A DNA stretch of 64,000 bases from DAHUXN01 sp963729815 (GCA_963729815.1 CAVSPU010000002.1:744001-808000), one strand, 5' to 3'. Positions 8,804-19,476 are shown, numbered from the stretch's first letter. A program made the numbers and translations. The notes: generated by a model from the sequence alone, not told the origin.

Positions 8804-9316
8804 GTGCTTCCGGCAGTGATTCTGTGCCTCTCTGCCGCAACCGCTGGTTGCGGATATCACGTCGTGGGGCGCGGCGGGCAATTGCCATCCCAATGGCACA
8901 CGATGGCCGTTCCCGCGTTCACCAACCACACGCCGACCTACCGGATCGAGCAGCGCATCACGAATGCGGTCGTTCACGAGTTGTTGGTGCGCACAAAATA
9001 CCGCGTCGTTCCCAGTGCCGATGGCGCGGATGCCGTTCTGCGCGGAGACATAACGGACATCGAAGCGGCGCCGCTGCTGTTTGATGCGTCTTCCGGCCAC
9101 GTCACCACTTTCCTCGTGACCTTGAAATTGAAAGTGGTTTTGGTGGATGAATCCACGAAGAAGACTCTCTACCGCAACGACAATTTCGTCTTTCGCGATG
9201 AGTATCAGGTCTCGAATGATGTGAATACCTTTTTCCAGGAAGAAAATCCCGCGGTGGATCGCATGTCGCGCAAATTTGCCTCGGATCTTGTTTCCGCGCT
9301 GATCGAGGGCTTCTGA
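8804..9316 (+). CDS. lptE: LPS-assembly lipoprotein LptE-like
   Basis: This 170-aa predicted outer-membrane lipoprotein begins with a short hydrophobic signal (LPAVILCLSAATAGCGYHV) ending in the lipobox TAGC. GYHVVGRGG and AVPAFTNHTPTYRIEQRITNAV are typical of LptE/RlpB, the plug partner of LptD in lipopolysaccharide export. No ATG is available; GTG at 8804 gives a normal signal peptide and has GGAGA upstream, while TTG at 8765 would overlap the previous gene. The stop overlaps the holA start (TGATG), as in many genomes where lptE precedes holA. Confidence 0.82.
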   Translation: MLPAVILCLSAATAGCGYHVVGRGGQLPSQWHTMAVPAFTNHTPTYRIEQRITNAVVHELLVRTKYRVVPSADGADAVLRGDITDIEAAPLLFDASSGHVTTFLVTLKLKVVLVDESTKKTLYRNDNFVFRDEYQVSNDVNTFFQEENPAVDRMSRKFASDLVSALIEGF

Positions 9317-10344
9317 TGGCGCAGGCGACGCTCGAAAGCCTGTTGCAGCGAATCGCGAAGGGCAAGCCGATTCCGGCCGTCGCGCTCGTGGGCGCGGACC
9401 CGTATCTGCGGGATCGCTGCCGCAGCGCGTTCATCGAGGCTTTTGTCCCGCTGGCTGCGCGCGATTGGGCCGTAGCGAAAATCCCGGCGGCGGGCGGCGG
9501 TTGGCAGGAGATGCTCGAGCGCGCGCAAACCGTGCCGATGCTTTCCCCGCATCAGGTGGTTATTCTGGAAGACGCGGAGGAACTCGAGCGAGGCGACGAT
9601 AAGACCGTCGAGAGGATCACCGCCGAAATTGAAGCGTACCTGAAAAACCCCGCGCCGTTCTCCATCGTCATCTTCGAAGGGCAGCTCGACCGCAGGCGCA
9701 AGTTGTTCAAAGTGCTCGCCGAACATGCGCTCATCGTTGATTTGTCGACGGGAGACCAGGACCTTAGCGCGATGACGGTCGAGATGGCGCGCGAATTGGG
9801 CGCGGAAATCGACACGCCGGCGGCCGCTGAATTGGCCGGTGCTGTGAACGGCGAGCCCGCGAAAATCCGCCTGGAGCTTGAAAAACTGTCGCTCTACGCC
9901 CTCGGACGCAAAATCGAAGTGGCCGACGTCGATGCGCTCGTTGTCTCGGCGAAAAAATATACGGTCTGGAAGCTGGCCGAAGTCTTTGCGGCGCGCGATC
10001 GCCGCGCGGCCATGGAGTTCCTCGATGCTCTGCTGCGTGAAGGCGAGCAGCCGGCCGGAATTGTCGGCGCGCTCGCGTGGATGTACCGGAAGCTGATTGA
10101 AGTGCGCGAGATGTCCGCGGGAACGAATCAATACCAGGCCGCGCGAGAATTGGGCATGCACCCGGAAACGGCGGGCATCGCGTTGGCGCAGTCGCGCAGA
10201 ATTTCGCGCGAACAATTGCTGGCGGGAATCGTTGCCCTTGCGGAAGCAGACAGCGCCCTGAAGTCGGGCGGGCCGAATCCGCGCGCGACGCTCGAATTTC
10301 TGATTGCCCGCTTGACGGCGACTCGCGCGGGAGCAGCGGCCTAG
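9316..10344 (+). CDS. holA: DNA polymerase III subunit delta
   Basis: HolA (342 aa) is the clamp-loader subunit that opens the beta sliding clamp. The protein has the delta pattern: an N-terminal AAA+-like domain without a Walker A motif (ALVGADPYLRDRC, LEDAEELE), a middle helical part (EIDTPAAAELAGAVNGEPAKI) and a C-terminal collar domain (RRAAMEFLDALLREGEQPAGIVGAL). Length is normal. It overlaps lptE by one base and rpsT tail-to-tail by 4 bp. Confidence 0.92.
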   Translation: MAQATLESLLQRIAKGKPIPAVALVGADPYLRDRCRSAFIEAFVPLAARDWAVAKIPAAGGGWQEMLERAQTVPMLSPHQVVILEDAEELERGDDKTVERITAEIEAYLKNPAPFSIVIFEGQLDRRRKLFKVLAEHALIVDLSTGDQDLSAMTVEMARELGAEIDTPAAAELAGAVNGEPAKIRLELEKLSLYALGRKIEVADVDALVVSAKKYTVWKLAEVFAARDRRAAMEFLDALLREGEQPAGIVGALAWMYRKLIEVREMSAGTNQYQAARELGMHPETAGIALAQSRRISREQLLAGIVALAEADSALKSGGPNPRATLEFLIARLTATRAGAAA

Positions 10345-10646
10345 GATTTCTTCGGTTGGCGCAGGCGGTTCAGTGCGATGGTCAGCCGCGACTTATGCCG
10401 GTTCGCCGTATTACGCGGCAGGGAATGGTTCTTCACCGCGCGGTCCAGCTCGGAAAACGTCTGCGAGACCAGTTTTTCCGTTTTTGCCACGTCACCAGTG
10501 GCCAGCGACGCGCGGAACTGGCGAATGGCCGTGCGGACACGCGTGCGATTGGCGCGATTGACGTCCGTGCGATGCTCCGTCTGCCGCATATTCTTGAAAA
10601 CCGACTTTGACCTCTTCTTTTGCTTTACTGGCGTGCCCTGCGGCAT
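10341..10646 (-). CDS. rpsT: 30S ribosomal protein S20
   Basis: This 101-aa lysine/arginine-rich protein has the S20 pattern (KSVFKNMRQTEHRTDVNRA, and a C-terminal NTANRHKSRLTIALNRL). S20 binds 16S rRNA in the 30S body. It is slightly longer than the usual ~87 residues because of an N-terminal extension (MPQGTPVKQKKR). Its last 4 bp overlap the end of holA on the opposite strand. The upstream gap (10647-10815) probably holds its promoter and that of the next gene. Confidence 0.95.
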   Translation of the reverse strand: MPQGTPVKQKKRSKSVFKNMRQTEHRTDVNRANRTRVRTAIRQFRASLATGDVAKTEKLVSQTFSELDRAVKNHSLPRNTANRHKSRLTIALNRLRQPKKS

Positions 10647-10815
10647 TCAGCGTTCCTCCGGGAATGAATTCGAATCAGCAAGACTAACGGACGCGCCCGC
10701 CTTTGTCAATTTGACGTATCCGCGCCGCAGTGCGCCAGCTTCCGGTTACCGCGTTAATTGGGCACCAGCGGACTAGCTAGTGTGCGGTTGAGTTACACTA
10801 CTGCGAGTCAATTCC

Positions 10816-12045
10816 ATGGTCTACGTAACTGGTGCATTCATGTCAGCGAAGATGGGGCGCCAGCTCATTGTGTCGGCAACGCTTTTGGTCTTGCCACTTG
10901 CACTGGCGCTCTGGTTTCGACGTGCAGCACAGCGACGAACAGAGGAGCAGCGGGCAACTGTCTGGTTGGGCTATCGCCGACTCAGCCGATTTGTCATGGC
11001 GGCTACAGTGGCTGCCTGGTGGGCGATTTGGGATTTGAATCGATTTGCTGATCTTCTTCCAGGATTCGTACCGCGGTTGTCGGTTTGGCTGGGGCCGTCG
11101 TCCATTGAAACTCTGCTGTTCTGGATTCCTCCGATTGTGAGTATCGGCGCATTCCTGGTTCTCGCATATTTCTCCGACGCGGCACTGCTTAAGCTGAAGT
11201 GGACTCTTACCGATAACTTGAGGCTGGTGTGGTGGAGGCTGACAAATTTCGTAGTTCCGCTGCTCATGATTGCGACGGGCTTCGATGATATTTTCCATGG
11301 AGAGCTCTGGGGCTGCGCGTGGATTGGTGTGGCGGGAATCATCGCAACTATCGGAACGATTTATTTGCGGAAGGCCGAAGGGATGAAATTGCACGAAATA
11401 AAGGCGAGCGAGACGCGGAATCGGGCTCTTGCAATGGCGCGGAGGATGGGAGTCGAGCTCCGGCGGATTTATGTTGTCCCAGCCGGCCGGGGGCATCTGA
11501 CAAATGCATTCGGCGGCATGAGATGCATTGGCCTAACAGACAATTTGGGTAAATGCTTCAACAGACAGCAGATCGACTTCGTGATTGCGCACGAGCTGAT
11601 CCACGTCCAGCAGAAACACGGGAGCAAGAATCGGCTGCAGGCCATCGCGACCTTCGCGTTGATTACACTGGTAATTTTTTCGTTTCGCCAGGATCTGCTA
11701 CCACTTCGCCCGCTGCTCGATCTATTCATTATTTTTGTTCCGCTCGCGACATTCTATTTTTTCTCTCGTCGCTATGAATATGAGGCAGATCGGAAGGCCA
11801 TTGATTTCACGGGTGACCCGGAAACCGGCATTCGCGCACTCGCGAGACTTTATCGCAACGGCGCTGCCCCTACGCGATGCGGCAGATTCACGGAGATGTT
11901 TCAGACGCATCCGGCTCTCAGGCCGCGAGCGAAGGCGATAGGCCGTGCTGGAGAAATCCAGGCAGGCCGAATAGCCGAGATTCTCCGGCAAGAGGGCGCT
12001 CTTGTGAACGAATCGAGAGGTGCAGCTTGTGACAAAGGCTGCTAA
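10816..12045 (+). CDS. M48-family membrane metalloprotease
   Basis: This 409-aa protein has several N-terminal membrane helices (residues about 10-170) and then an M48 peptidase domain: the zinc motif is VIAHELIHVQQKHG (HExxH, with leucine/isoleucine inside), and the third ligand lies in YEYEADRKAID. M48 proteases of this type (HtpX/Ste24-like) degrade or process membrane proteins with the active site facing the cytosol or periplasm. Starts at 10816, 10840 or 10852 are all possible, none with a strong ribosome binding site. Confidence 0.82.
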   Translation: MVYVTGAFMSAKMGRQLIVSATLLVLPLALALWFRRAAQRRTEEQRATVWLGYRRLSRFVMAATVAAWWAIWDLNRFADLLPGFVPRLSVWLGPSSIETLLFWIPPIVSIGAFLVLAYFSDAALLKLKWTLTDNLRLVWWRLTNFVVPLLMIATGFDDIFHGELWGCAWIGVAGIIATIGTIYLRKAEGMKLHEIKASETRNRALAMARRMGVELRRIYVVPAGRGHLTNAFGGMRCIGLTDNLGKCFNRQQIDFVIAHELIHVQQKHGSKNRLQAIATFALITLVIFSFRQDLLPLRPLLDLFIIFVPLATFYFFSRRYEYEADRKAIDFTGDPETGIRALARLYRNGAAPTRCGRFTEMFQTHPALRPRAKAIGRAGEIQAGRIAEILRQEGALVNESRGAACDKGC

Positions 12046-12304
12046 ATCCCCTCACAACTAGCTAGATTCTGTCCTAGACTTTGTAAGTCCTGTGTAGTCG
12101 GATTATCGGAAGCTGCCGTTGCCGCCGAAGCGTGTCTCGAAGGCCAGCCTCTCGCCGGCCCGGGCGAAAACCGCGAAATCGGCATTCTATCTTGTTGATC
12201 CAACGCTGCTTAGTTTTCGGCATATTGACCTGCGTTCCTGCGTGCGCTAACGTATATTCGCTGGCTTCCTCGAACCCAGCGCGAGGGTTTCCTTACCAAC
12301 CTAG

Positions 12305-13315
<1,011 letters not shown>

Positions 13316-13325
13316 TTTCCGCCCC

Positions 13326-13775
13326 ATGGTGATCAACCGCCAGAAACGTGTACGCGTCGCTTCCGCACCTCTGGAGGGATTCTTGGCGCAAGTAATGAAA
13401 ACGCTTCACGTCCCCGCCGATGCGGCCACGGTTTGTCTTGTGGGTGACGCGCAGATGGCGCGCTGGAATCGCACCTATCGTGGCAAGCCGAAGCCTACGG
13501 ACGTGCTGTCATTTCCCGCGGATGGCCAGAGGCGCGGAAAAACACACACTCCGTTCAGAAATGGCGCGCGTGTGGCATCGTACTTGGGCGACATCGCCAT
13601 CGCGCCGGCCGTTGCCAGGAAGAACGCGCGGGCGCTCGGGCGAACGCTAGACGATGAATTGCGCGTCCTCGTCCTCCACGGCGTTCTGCACTTGCTCGGT
13701 TACGACCACGAAACGGACAACGGCGAAATGGAACGCGTCGAATTGAAATTGCGCACGCGGCTCGGGTTTCGATGA
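13326..13775 (+). CDS. ybeY: Endoribonuclease YbeY, rRNA maturation factor
   Basis: YbeY (149 aa) is a single-strand metallo-endoribonuclease used in 16S rRNA 3'-end maturation. The zinc motif HGxLHLxGYDH is present as HGVLHLLGYDHETD near residue 118, and KPKPTDVLSFPADG precedes it. It sits in the conserved phoH-ybeY-corC order and overlaps corC by 4 nt. Confidence 0.95.
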   Translation: MVINRQKRVRVASAPLEGFLAQVMKTLHVPADAATVCLVGDAQMARWNRTYRGKPKPTDVLSFPADGQRRGKTHTPFRNGARVASYLGDIAIAPAVARKNARALGRTLDDELRVLVLHGVLHLLGYDHETDNGEMERVELKLRTRLGFR

Positions 13776-15070
13776 CCATGAGCGCGCTCATCTATACGAT
13801 AGGCATCCTGGTTCTCGCCGCTGGTCTGGCGATCCTCGCCTATCTGGATCGCATTTATCGCCAACTGGGCCGCGTTGTGGCTGGCCCCGCCCACGCGAAT
13901 CTCGACCTCTTTGTCGCCGAGATCGAGCCGCGCCTGCGCATCAACCGCGCGCGCGCCGCCGGCACGTTCAGTCTGCTCACTCGTCTTGGACTGGTTATAG
14001 TCTCCGTGCTCACGGCGCGTGCCGTGATTTTGTTTGCGGGTGAAACATGGCAAATCGTCGCGGAGATGATTTTCTTTCTAGGCCTCGAGGTGATCGTCGG
14101 GATGCAGTTTTTGCCCGCGCTCTTCCTGGCGCGCACCAGCGGCCGTTGGCTGATTCCGTTTCTTCCGCTCATCCGCGGCTTGGCGTGGCTCGTCTGGCCG
14201 ATTCAGGCTTTTCTCGAATTTACGGTCTCGCTGTTGCATATTTCTGATGAAGCCGAAGAGGGCGGCCCTTCCGATGACCAGCAGGCCATCGAAGCCATCG
14301 TCGATGCCGCGACTGAGGAGGGAATTCTCGAGCACGATGAAGCGCGGTTGATCGAGCAGGTCGTTGAGTTCAGCGACAAGCGCGTGCGCGAAGTCATGAC
14401 GCCCCGCCCCGACGTCGTGGCCATCGGCGCGAACGCCACCATCGAGCAATTGCGCCGGCTCGCCGTCGAAACAAAGCTGTCGCGTTTTCCGGTTTACGAA
14501 AACACGCTTGATGAGATTATCGGCATCGTGATCGTCCGCGACATTTTGCAGATTCCCGATAGCGAAGCGGCGCGCCGGACCGTGCGCGAGTTGGTGCGGC
14601 CCGCATTGTTTGTGCCGGAAGCGAAAATGGGTTCGAGCCTGCTCAAGGAGATGCAGCGCAAGAACCAGCAACTGGCCATTGTGATCGACGAATACGGCTC
14701 GATGGCCGGCATCGTCACGGCCGAAGATCTGGTCGAGGAAATTGTGGGCGAAATCGGCGAGGAGGACCGCCATCCCGCTCCGGATGTTGTGCGCGAGAAA
14801 GATGGCAGCATGGTCTTGCGCGGCAGCGTTTCGGTCGAAAAGCTGAAAGACCTTTTCGGCGTCGAACTGCATGTGGGCGAACCTGAATCGAGCGCCGCCA
14901 CGCTTTCGGGCCTGCTCAACCACATCGCCGGCCATGTGCCCGCGGCGGGCGAAAAAATCGCCTTCGACGGCCTCCAGTTTGAAGTTCTCGAAGCCAATCA
15001 GCGCAAGGTCTTGCGTCTCCGCGCGCGCCGCCAGACCGAAGAACACGCCGCGGCCGGGCATGTGAGCTAA
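13772..15070 (+). CDS. CorC/HlyC-family transporter-associated protein with CBS pair
   Basis: This 432-aa protein has four N-terminal membrane segments (residues about 5-150) resembling a divergent DUF21 domain, then two CBS domains (VREVMTPRPDVVAIGANATI and VIDEYGSMAGIVTAEDLVEE) and a CorC_HlyC C-terminal domain (EKIAFDGLQFEVLEANQRKV). Such proteins (CorC, TlyC, YfjD type) are linked to Mg2+/Co2+ efflux and membrane integrity. It overlaps ybeY in an ATGA and completes the phoH-ybeY-corC cluster. Confidence 0.87.
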   Translation: MTMSALIYTIGILVLAAGLAILAYLDRIYRQLGRVVAGPAHANLDLFVAEIEPRLRINRARAAGTFSLLTRLGLVIVSVLTARAVILFAGETWQIVAEMIFFLGLEVIVGMQFLPALFLARTSGRWLIPFLPLIRGLAWLVWPIQAFLEFTVSLLHISDEAEEGGPSDDQQAIEAIVDAATEEGILEHDEARLIEQVVEFSDKRVREVMTPRPDVVAIGANATIEQLRRLAVETKLSRFPVYENTLDEIIGIVIVRDILQIPDSEAARRTVRELVRPALFVPEAKMGSSLLKEMQRKNQQLAIVIDEYGSMAGIVTAEDLVEEIVGEIGEEDRHPAPDVVREKDGSMVLRGSVSVEKLKDLFGVELHVGEPESSAATLSGLLNHIAGHVPAAGEKIAFDGLQFEVLEANQRKVLRLRARRQTEEHAAAGHVS

Positions 15071-15216
15071 ACCCTTCCGGTGTGCCTGTTTTGTTCCCGC
15101 CAGTTCGCGCCAATCGATCCTGCCGCCACCCTTGATATTTTCACTCCTCGGGAGTAACTTTCATCTCCCACTGAGCAGGCAGCCCATTCAGCTGAGATTA
15201 TTCGTGGGGAGGCGCC

Positions 15217-15723
15217 ATGGCACTTGAGATTCGGCTTCGCGTCAACGGGAAAGATCACGAAAGCGCGGTCGAGCCGCGATTGCTCCTGGTGCATTACCTG
15301 CGCGACACCCTCGGCCTGACTGGAACGCACGTCGGCTGCGAAACCAGCATCTGCGGCGCGTGCACCATTCTCGTCGATGGCAAAGCGGTCAAATCCTGCA
15401 CCATGCTTGCCGCGCAAGCCGATGGCGCCGAAATCACCACCATCGAAGGCTTAGCAGCCACATGCAAGACCAACGGCTCCAGCGCCGGCTGCACCCTTCA
15501 CCCGGTACAGGAAGGTTTCTGGGAGAAGCACGGTCTGCAGTGCGGCTACTGCACGCCGGGCATGATTCTGACCGCGACGGCGCTTCTGGACGAAAATCCC
15601 AATCCCAGCGAAACTGAAATTCGCCGCGCAATTTCGGGGAATCTGTGCCGCTGCACGGGATATCAGCACATCGTCGACGCGATTCAATACGCGGCCAAGA
15701 AAATGTCGGCCAAAGGGCACTAG
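15217..15723 (+). CDS. coxS: CO dehydrogenase/xanthine dehydrogenase-type 2Fe-2S small subunit
   Basis: This 168-aa protein carries two [2Fe-2S] clusters: a plant-ferredoxin-type one (CETSICGACTILVDGKAVKSC, residues about 41-61) and a second in a four-helix domain (CGYCTPGM and CRCTGY, residues about 101-150). It transfers electrons from the molybdenum site of the large subunit to FAD. A GGGGAGG site precedes the ATG. It is first in a four-gene coxSLMG-like operon. The substrate may be CO or another hydroxylatable compound. Confidence 0.92.
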   Translation: MALEIRLRVNGKDHESAVEPRLLLVHYLRDTLGLTGTHVGCETSICGACTILVDGKAVKSCTMLAAQADGAEITTIEGLAATCKTNGSSAGCTLHPVQEGFWEKHGLQCGYCTPGMILTATALLDENPNPSETEIRRAISGNLCRCTGYQHIVDAIQYAAKKMSAKGH

Positions 15724-15755
15724 GAATTTCCGGCGCAGCGCCAAGCGGAGGGAAC

Positions 15756-18116
15756 ATGGCAACCGCAACCAAATACGTTGGCAGGCCGTTGAAGCGCAAG
15801 GAGGACCCTCGGTTGATTCAGGGTCTCGCGCATTACGTCGACGACATCCAGCTCGCTGGCATGCATTACATGGTCGTTGTGCGCAGTCCCTATGCGCACG
15901 CCAGGATTCGCTCCGTCGACGTGTCGAAAGCCAAAGCCGCTCCAGGCGTTGTCGCCGTGCTCACTGGCGAAGACGTTCGCGGCGTTATCGGCTCGGTTCC
16001 CTGCGCCGCGCAAATTCCCGACATGAAGCCTGCCACGCGCACCGTTCTGGCGACGGACAAAGTTCGTTTCGTCGGAGAGCCGGTGGCCGTCATCGTCGCT
16101 TCTGGCAAGTACGCTGCGCGTGACGCTCTCGATCTCGTCGAAGTCGATTACGATCCGCTTCCCGCTGTCGTCGATCCCGAAAAAGCCATCAGCAAAGGCT
16201 CGCCCAAGCTTTACGACAATTTCGCCGACAACGTTGCCTATCGTTGGGAACTCGAGGGCGGCGATGTCGCCGGCGCATTCAAGAAAGCCGACAAAATCAT
16301 CAAGCAGCGCATGGTGAATCAGCGGCTGATTCCCATGGCTATGGAGCCGCGCGGCGTGGTTGCGGATTTCGACGCCGGTGAACCGAAGCTCACGATTTGG
16401 ACTTCCACGCAAATCCCGCATCTCGTGCGCACGCAGCTCGGCGTGATGCTCGGTTTTTCGGAGACGTCGATTCATTTGATAACGCCGGAAGTCGGCGGCG
16501 GCTTCGGCAGCAAGTTGAACGTCTACGCGGAGGAAGCCCTCTGCGCGTTCATGGCCATGAAAATCGGCAAGCCTGTGAAATGGATCGAATCGCGCCGCGA
16601 AAATTTCCAGGCCACCATTCACGGCCGCGATTTCATCAACTACGTCGAACTCGCTGTCAAGCGCGACGGCACGATTCTCGGCGCGCGCTACAAAATCATT
16701 GGCGACCTCGGCGCGTACTTTCAGTTGCTCACTCCGCTGATCCCCACTCTGACCGCGCTGATGCTCTGCGGCAGCTACAAGATCCCCGCCGTTCGCATTG
16801 AAATCGTCGGCGCGCTCACGAATAAAATGGCCACTGACGCGTATCGCGGCGCGGGTCGTCCCGAAGCTACTTATTTCATCGAGCGCGCCATGGATATAGT
16901 CGCCGCCGAGCTGAAAAAAGATCCTCTCGAAATTCGCCGCAAGAATTTTCCAAAGCCGAAGGACTTTCCCTACGCAACTCCGACTGGCCTGATTTATGAC
17001 ACCGCGAATTATCAGGGTTGTCTCGAAGCCGCCTCAAAGAAATCCGCTTATGCGAAGTTGCGCAAAGAACAAGCTGCCGCGCGCAAGGCCGGCAAGCTTG
17101 TCGGCATCGGTGTTTCCAGCTACGTCGAGATTTGCGCCATGGGCCCCTCGAGCGCCATGCCAGCCGGCGGCTGGGAGAGCGGCACCGTCCGCATCGAGCC
17201 CACCGGCAAAGTGAAAATTCTCACCGGCTCCTCGCCTCACGGCCAGGGCCAGGAAACCAGCTTTGCCCAGATTGGCGCAGACATGCTTGGCATCACGCCT
17301 GACGACGTTCTCGTCGTCCACGGCGACACCAGCCAGGTCCCTTATGGCATTGGCACGTTTGGCAGCCGCGCGACGGCCGTCGGCGGCACCGCGGCGTACA
17401 AGTCGCTCGAGAAGTTGCGCGACAAGATGGCGAAAATCGCCGGCCATATCCTCGAAGTTGATCCCGCGAAACTGGTTTTCGCCAACCACAAAATTCAATC
17501 CAAATCCGATCCGCAGAAATCCATCACTTTCGGCGAAGTCGTCGGCGCCGCCTACGTCGCCAAGACGCTCCCTCCCGGCGTCGAACCGGGTCTCGAAGCC
17601 ACCACGTTCTTCGAGCCCACGAATTTCACGTTTCCCTTCGGAACGCACATCTGCGTCGTCGAAATCGACCGCGACACAGGCGAAGTCAAATTGGTGAAGT
17701 ATGTCGCCGTCGATGATTGCGGCAACGTCATCAACCCGTTGCTGGTCGATGGCCAAGTCCATGGCGGCATTGTGCAAGCTATCGGGCAAGTATTGTTTGA
17801 GGAAGCCGTTTACGACAGCGAAGGCCAGCTCATCACCGGCGAGCTCACCGACTACGCCATCCCGCGCGCGGCCGATCTGCCGCGCATGGAAACCGGCCGC
17901 ACCGTGACGCCGACTCCGGTGAACCCGATGGGCGTGAAAGGCGTCGGCGAAGCGGGGACCATCGGTGCGACGCCGGCGCTCGTCAATGCCGTGGTCGACG
18001 CATTGGCGCCGCTGGGCATCACGCACGTCGATTTGCCCATCAAGCGCGAAAAAATCTGGCAGCTTCTGCAAAAGGGAAGTGGCGGCAGCAAGCCGAAATC
18101 CCGGAGGGCGCGATGA
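15756..18116 (+). CDS. coxL: Molybdenum hydroxylase large subunit, form II CoxL-like
   Basis: This 786-aa protein binds the molybdopterin cytosine dinucleotide cofactor. Visible motifs are GGGFGSKLNVY (residue about 249), the active-site loop AYRGAGR (about 364) and the catalytic-glutamate motif KGVGEAGTIGA near the C-terminus. True (form I) CO dehydrogenases carry AYXCSFR with a copper-binding cysteine; AYRGAGR marks the form II/BMS group, whose physiological substrate is uncertain. ATG at 15756 has GCGGAGGGA upstream. It overlaps coxM in an ATGA. Confidence 0.92.
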   Translation: MATATKYVGRPLKRKEDPRLIQGLAHYVDDIQLAGMHYMVVVRSPYAHARIRSVDVSKAKAAPGVVAVLTGEDVRGVIGSVPCAAQIPDMKPATRTVLATDKVRFVGEPVAVIVASGKYAARDALDLVEVDYDPLPAVVDPEKAISKGSPKLYDNFADNVAYRWELEGGDVAGAFKKADKIIKQRMVNQRLIPMAMEPRGVVADFDAGEPKLTIWTSTQIPHLVRTQLGVMLGFSETSIHLITPEVGGGFGSKLNVYAEEALCAFMAMKIGKPVKWIESRRENFQATIHGRDFINYVELAVKRDGTILGARYKIIGDLGAYFQLLTPLIPTLTALMLCGSYKIPAVRIEIVGALTNKMATDAYRGAGRPEATYFIERAMDIVAAELKKDPLEIRRKNFPKPKDFPYATPTGLIYDTANYQGCLEAASKKSAYAKLRKEQAAARKAGKLVGIGVSSYVEICAMGPSSAMPAGGWESGTVRIEPTGKVKILTGSSPHGQGQETSFAQIGADMLGITPDDVLVVHGDTSQVPYGIGTFGSRATAVGGTAAYKSLEKLRDKMAKIAGHILEVDPAKLVFANHKIQSKSDPQKSITFGEVVGAAYVAKTLPPGVEPGLEATTFFEPTNFTFPFGTHICVVEIDRDTGEVKLVKYVAVDDCGNVINPLLVDGQVHGGIVQAIGQVLFEEAVYDSEGQLITGELTDYAIPRAADLPRMETGRTVTPTPVNPMGVKGVGEAGTIGATPALVNAVVDALAPLGITHVDLPIKREKIWQLLQKGSGGSKPKSRRAR

Positions 18117-19030
18117 TTCCTGCCGCGTTTGAATATCAGGCGCCAAAAACTCTCGACGAGGCGCTGCGCCTCCTCAGCCGTCATGGCGACGAGGCCAAAA
18201 TACTCGCCGGCGGCCACAGTCTCCTGCCGCTGATGAAGCTTCGCCTCGCGTCTCCGCGCTATGTCGTCGATATCGGCCGTCTGCGCGGCATGGACTACAT
18301 CCGCGAGGAGGGCGGCAAAATCGCCATCGGCGCGCTCGTCACGCACGCGCAAGTCGTCGCTTCCGGATTGCTGCGTGAGAAATGCCCTTTGCTGCCGGAG
18401 ACCGCCTCCGAAATTGGCGATATGCAAGTCCGCAATCGCGGCACGCTTGGCGGCAGCCTTGCTCACGCCGATCCCGCTGCCGATTATCCCGCCGCGATTC
18501 TCGCGCTCGAAGCCGAAATCGTCGCGCAATCGAGCGACGGCGGCAAGCGCACCATTCCGGCGGCAGAGTTTTTCGTTGATCTGCTTTCCACGCAAATTCG
18601 CCCGGGAGAAATCCTCACGGAAGTCCGCGTCCCGGTGAAGCGCTCGAACGAAGGCGCGGCTTACCGCAAATTCCATCAGCCCGCTTCCGGTTTCGCGATC
18701 GTCGGCGCGGCCGCGCGCCTGGCCATTGGCAAAGGCGGGAAGATCGAAGACATCGCGCTCGGCATGACCGGCGTCGGTTCGAAGGCTTATCGTGCAACCG
18801 CCGTCGAGAAAGCCCTGCGGGGAAAAATTGCCAGCGACAAATTGATCGCCGATGCCTCCGCCAAGGCCGCGCAAGGAGTAGACGCGCTTTCTGATATTTT
18901 TGCTTCTGCTGGTTATCGCCAGGAAATGGCAAGCGTTTTCGCTCGTCGCGCAGTCATGCTCGCCATCGAACGTGCGGAGGCTCATGGCACTGCGTCTCCG
19001 GCGTCTGGCGCGAAGGGCAAGCGCAAGTGA
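18113..19030 (+). CDS. coxM: Molybdenum hydroxylase FAD-binding medium subunit
   Basis: This 305-aa flavoprotein of the CoxM/XdhB type has both FAD-binding motifs: AGGHSLLPLMKLRL (residue about 33) and RNRGTLGGSLAHADPAAD (about 108). It accepts electrons from the iron-sulfur subunit and passes them to the respiratory chain. It overlaps coxL by 4 nt and coxG by 4 nt, so the operon is tightly coupled. The C-terminal extension after residue 285 is low complexity. Confidence 0.92.
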   Translation: MIPAAFEYQAPKTLDEALRLLSRHGDEAKILAGGHSLLPLMKLRLASPRYVVDIGRLRGMDYIREEGGKIAIGALVTHAQVVASGLLREKCPLLPETASEIGDMQVRNRGTLGGSLAHADPAADYPAAILALEAEIVAQSSDGGKRTIPAAEFFVDLLSTQIRPGEILTEVRVPVKRSNEGAAYRKFHQPASGFAIVGAAARLAIGKGGKIEDIALGMTGVGSKAYRATAVEKALRGKIASDKLIADASAKAAQGVDALSDIFASAGYRQEMASVFARRAVMLAIERAEAHGTASPASGAKGKRK

Positions 19031-19476
19031 AACTGCAGGGCAGCGCGACGCTGCCGGGCCCGCGCGAAGCCGTCTGGCAGCTCCTCACCGACCCGCAACA
19101 CTTGGCGAAATTGTTGCCTGGCGCGCAGAAACTCGAGGCCGACGGCCCGGACCGTTACAAAGTCACCATGAAATTTGGTCTTGCTGCGTTCTCTGGAAAT
19201 TTTCAGGGCGCTGTCGAGCTTGCGGAGAAGAAACCGCCCGATTCCTTCAAGATGCTCGTTGACGGCCGCGGCGCGCCAGGCTTCCTGAAGGGCGCGGGTG
19301 TTATCGCCCTGCACGAGAAGGCCGGGAATACGGAAGTGAAGTACGATGGCGACGCGCAGGTCGGCGGCGTCATCGCTTCGGTCGGCCAGCGCATGATCGA
19401 AGTGGCGGCGAAGAAGATCGTGCAACAATTTTTCGAAGCAGCGGCATCTGAGTTGAAGAGAAGCGGTGGAAAATAA
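19027..19476 (+). CDS. coxG: CoxG-like SRPBCC-fold protein
   Basis: This 149-aa protein of the CoxG family (SRPBCC/START-like fold) shows LPGPREAVWQLLTDPQHLAK and LLPGAQKLE, the usual start of the family. CoxG is implicated in membrane attachment of CO dehydrogenase. Here, with a form II large subunit, it may do the same for a different substrate. It begins with GTG overlapping the coxM stop (GTGA). Confidence 0.88.
   Translation: MKLQGSATLPGPREAVWQLLTDPQHLAKLLPGAQKLEADGPDRYKVTMKFGLAAFSGNFQGAVELAEKKPPDSFKMLVDGRGAPGFLKGAGVIALHEKAGNTEVKYDGDAQVGGVIASVGQRMIEVAAKKIVQQFFEAAASELKRSGGK

Noticed and set aside
12056..12114. CTAGCTAG at 10773-10780 and 12058-12065 flanking the M48 gene, and a 26-bp stretch at 12089-12114 resembling 21369-21394 on the other strand (21 of 26 identical)
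   Set aside because: Matches of this quality are expected several times by chance in 64 kb on two strands; no further structure supports them.
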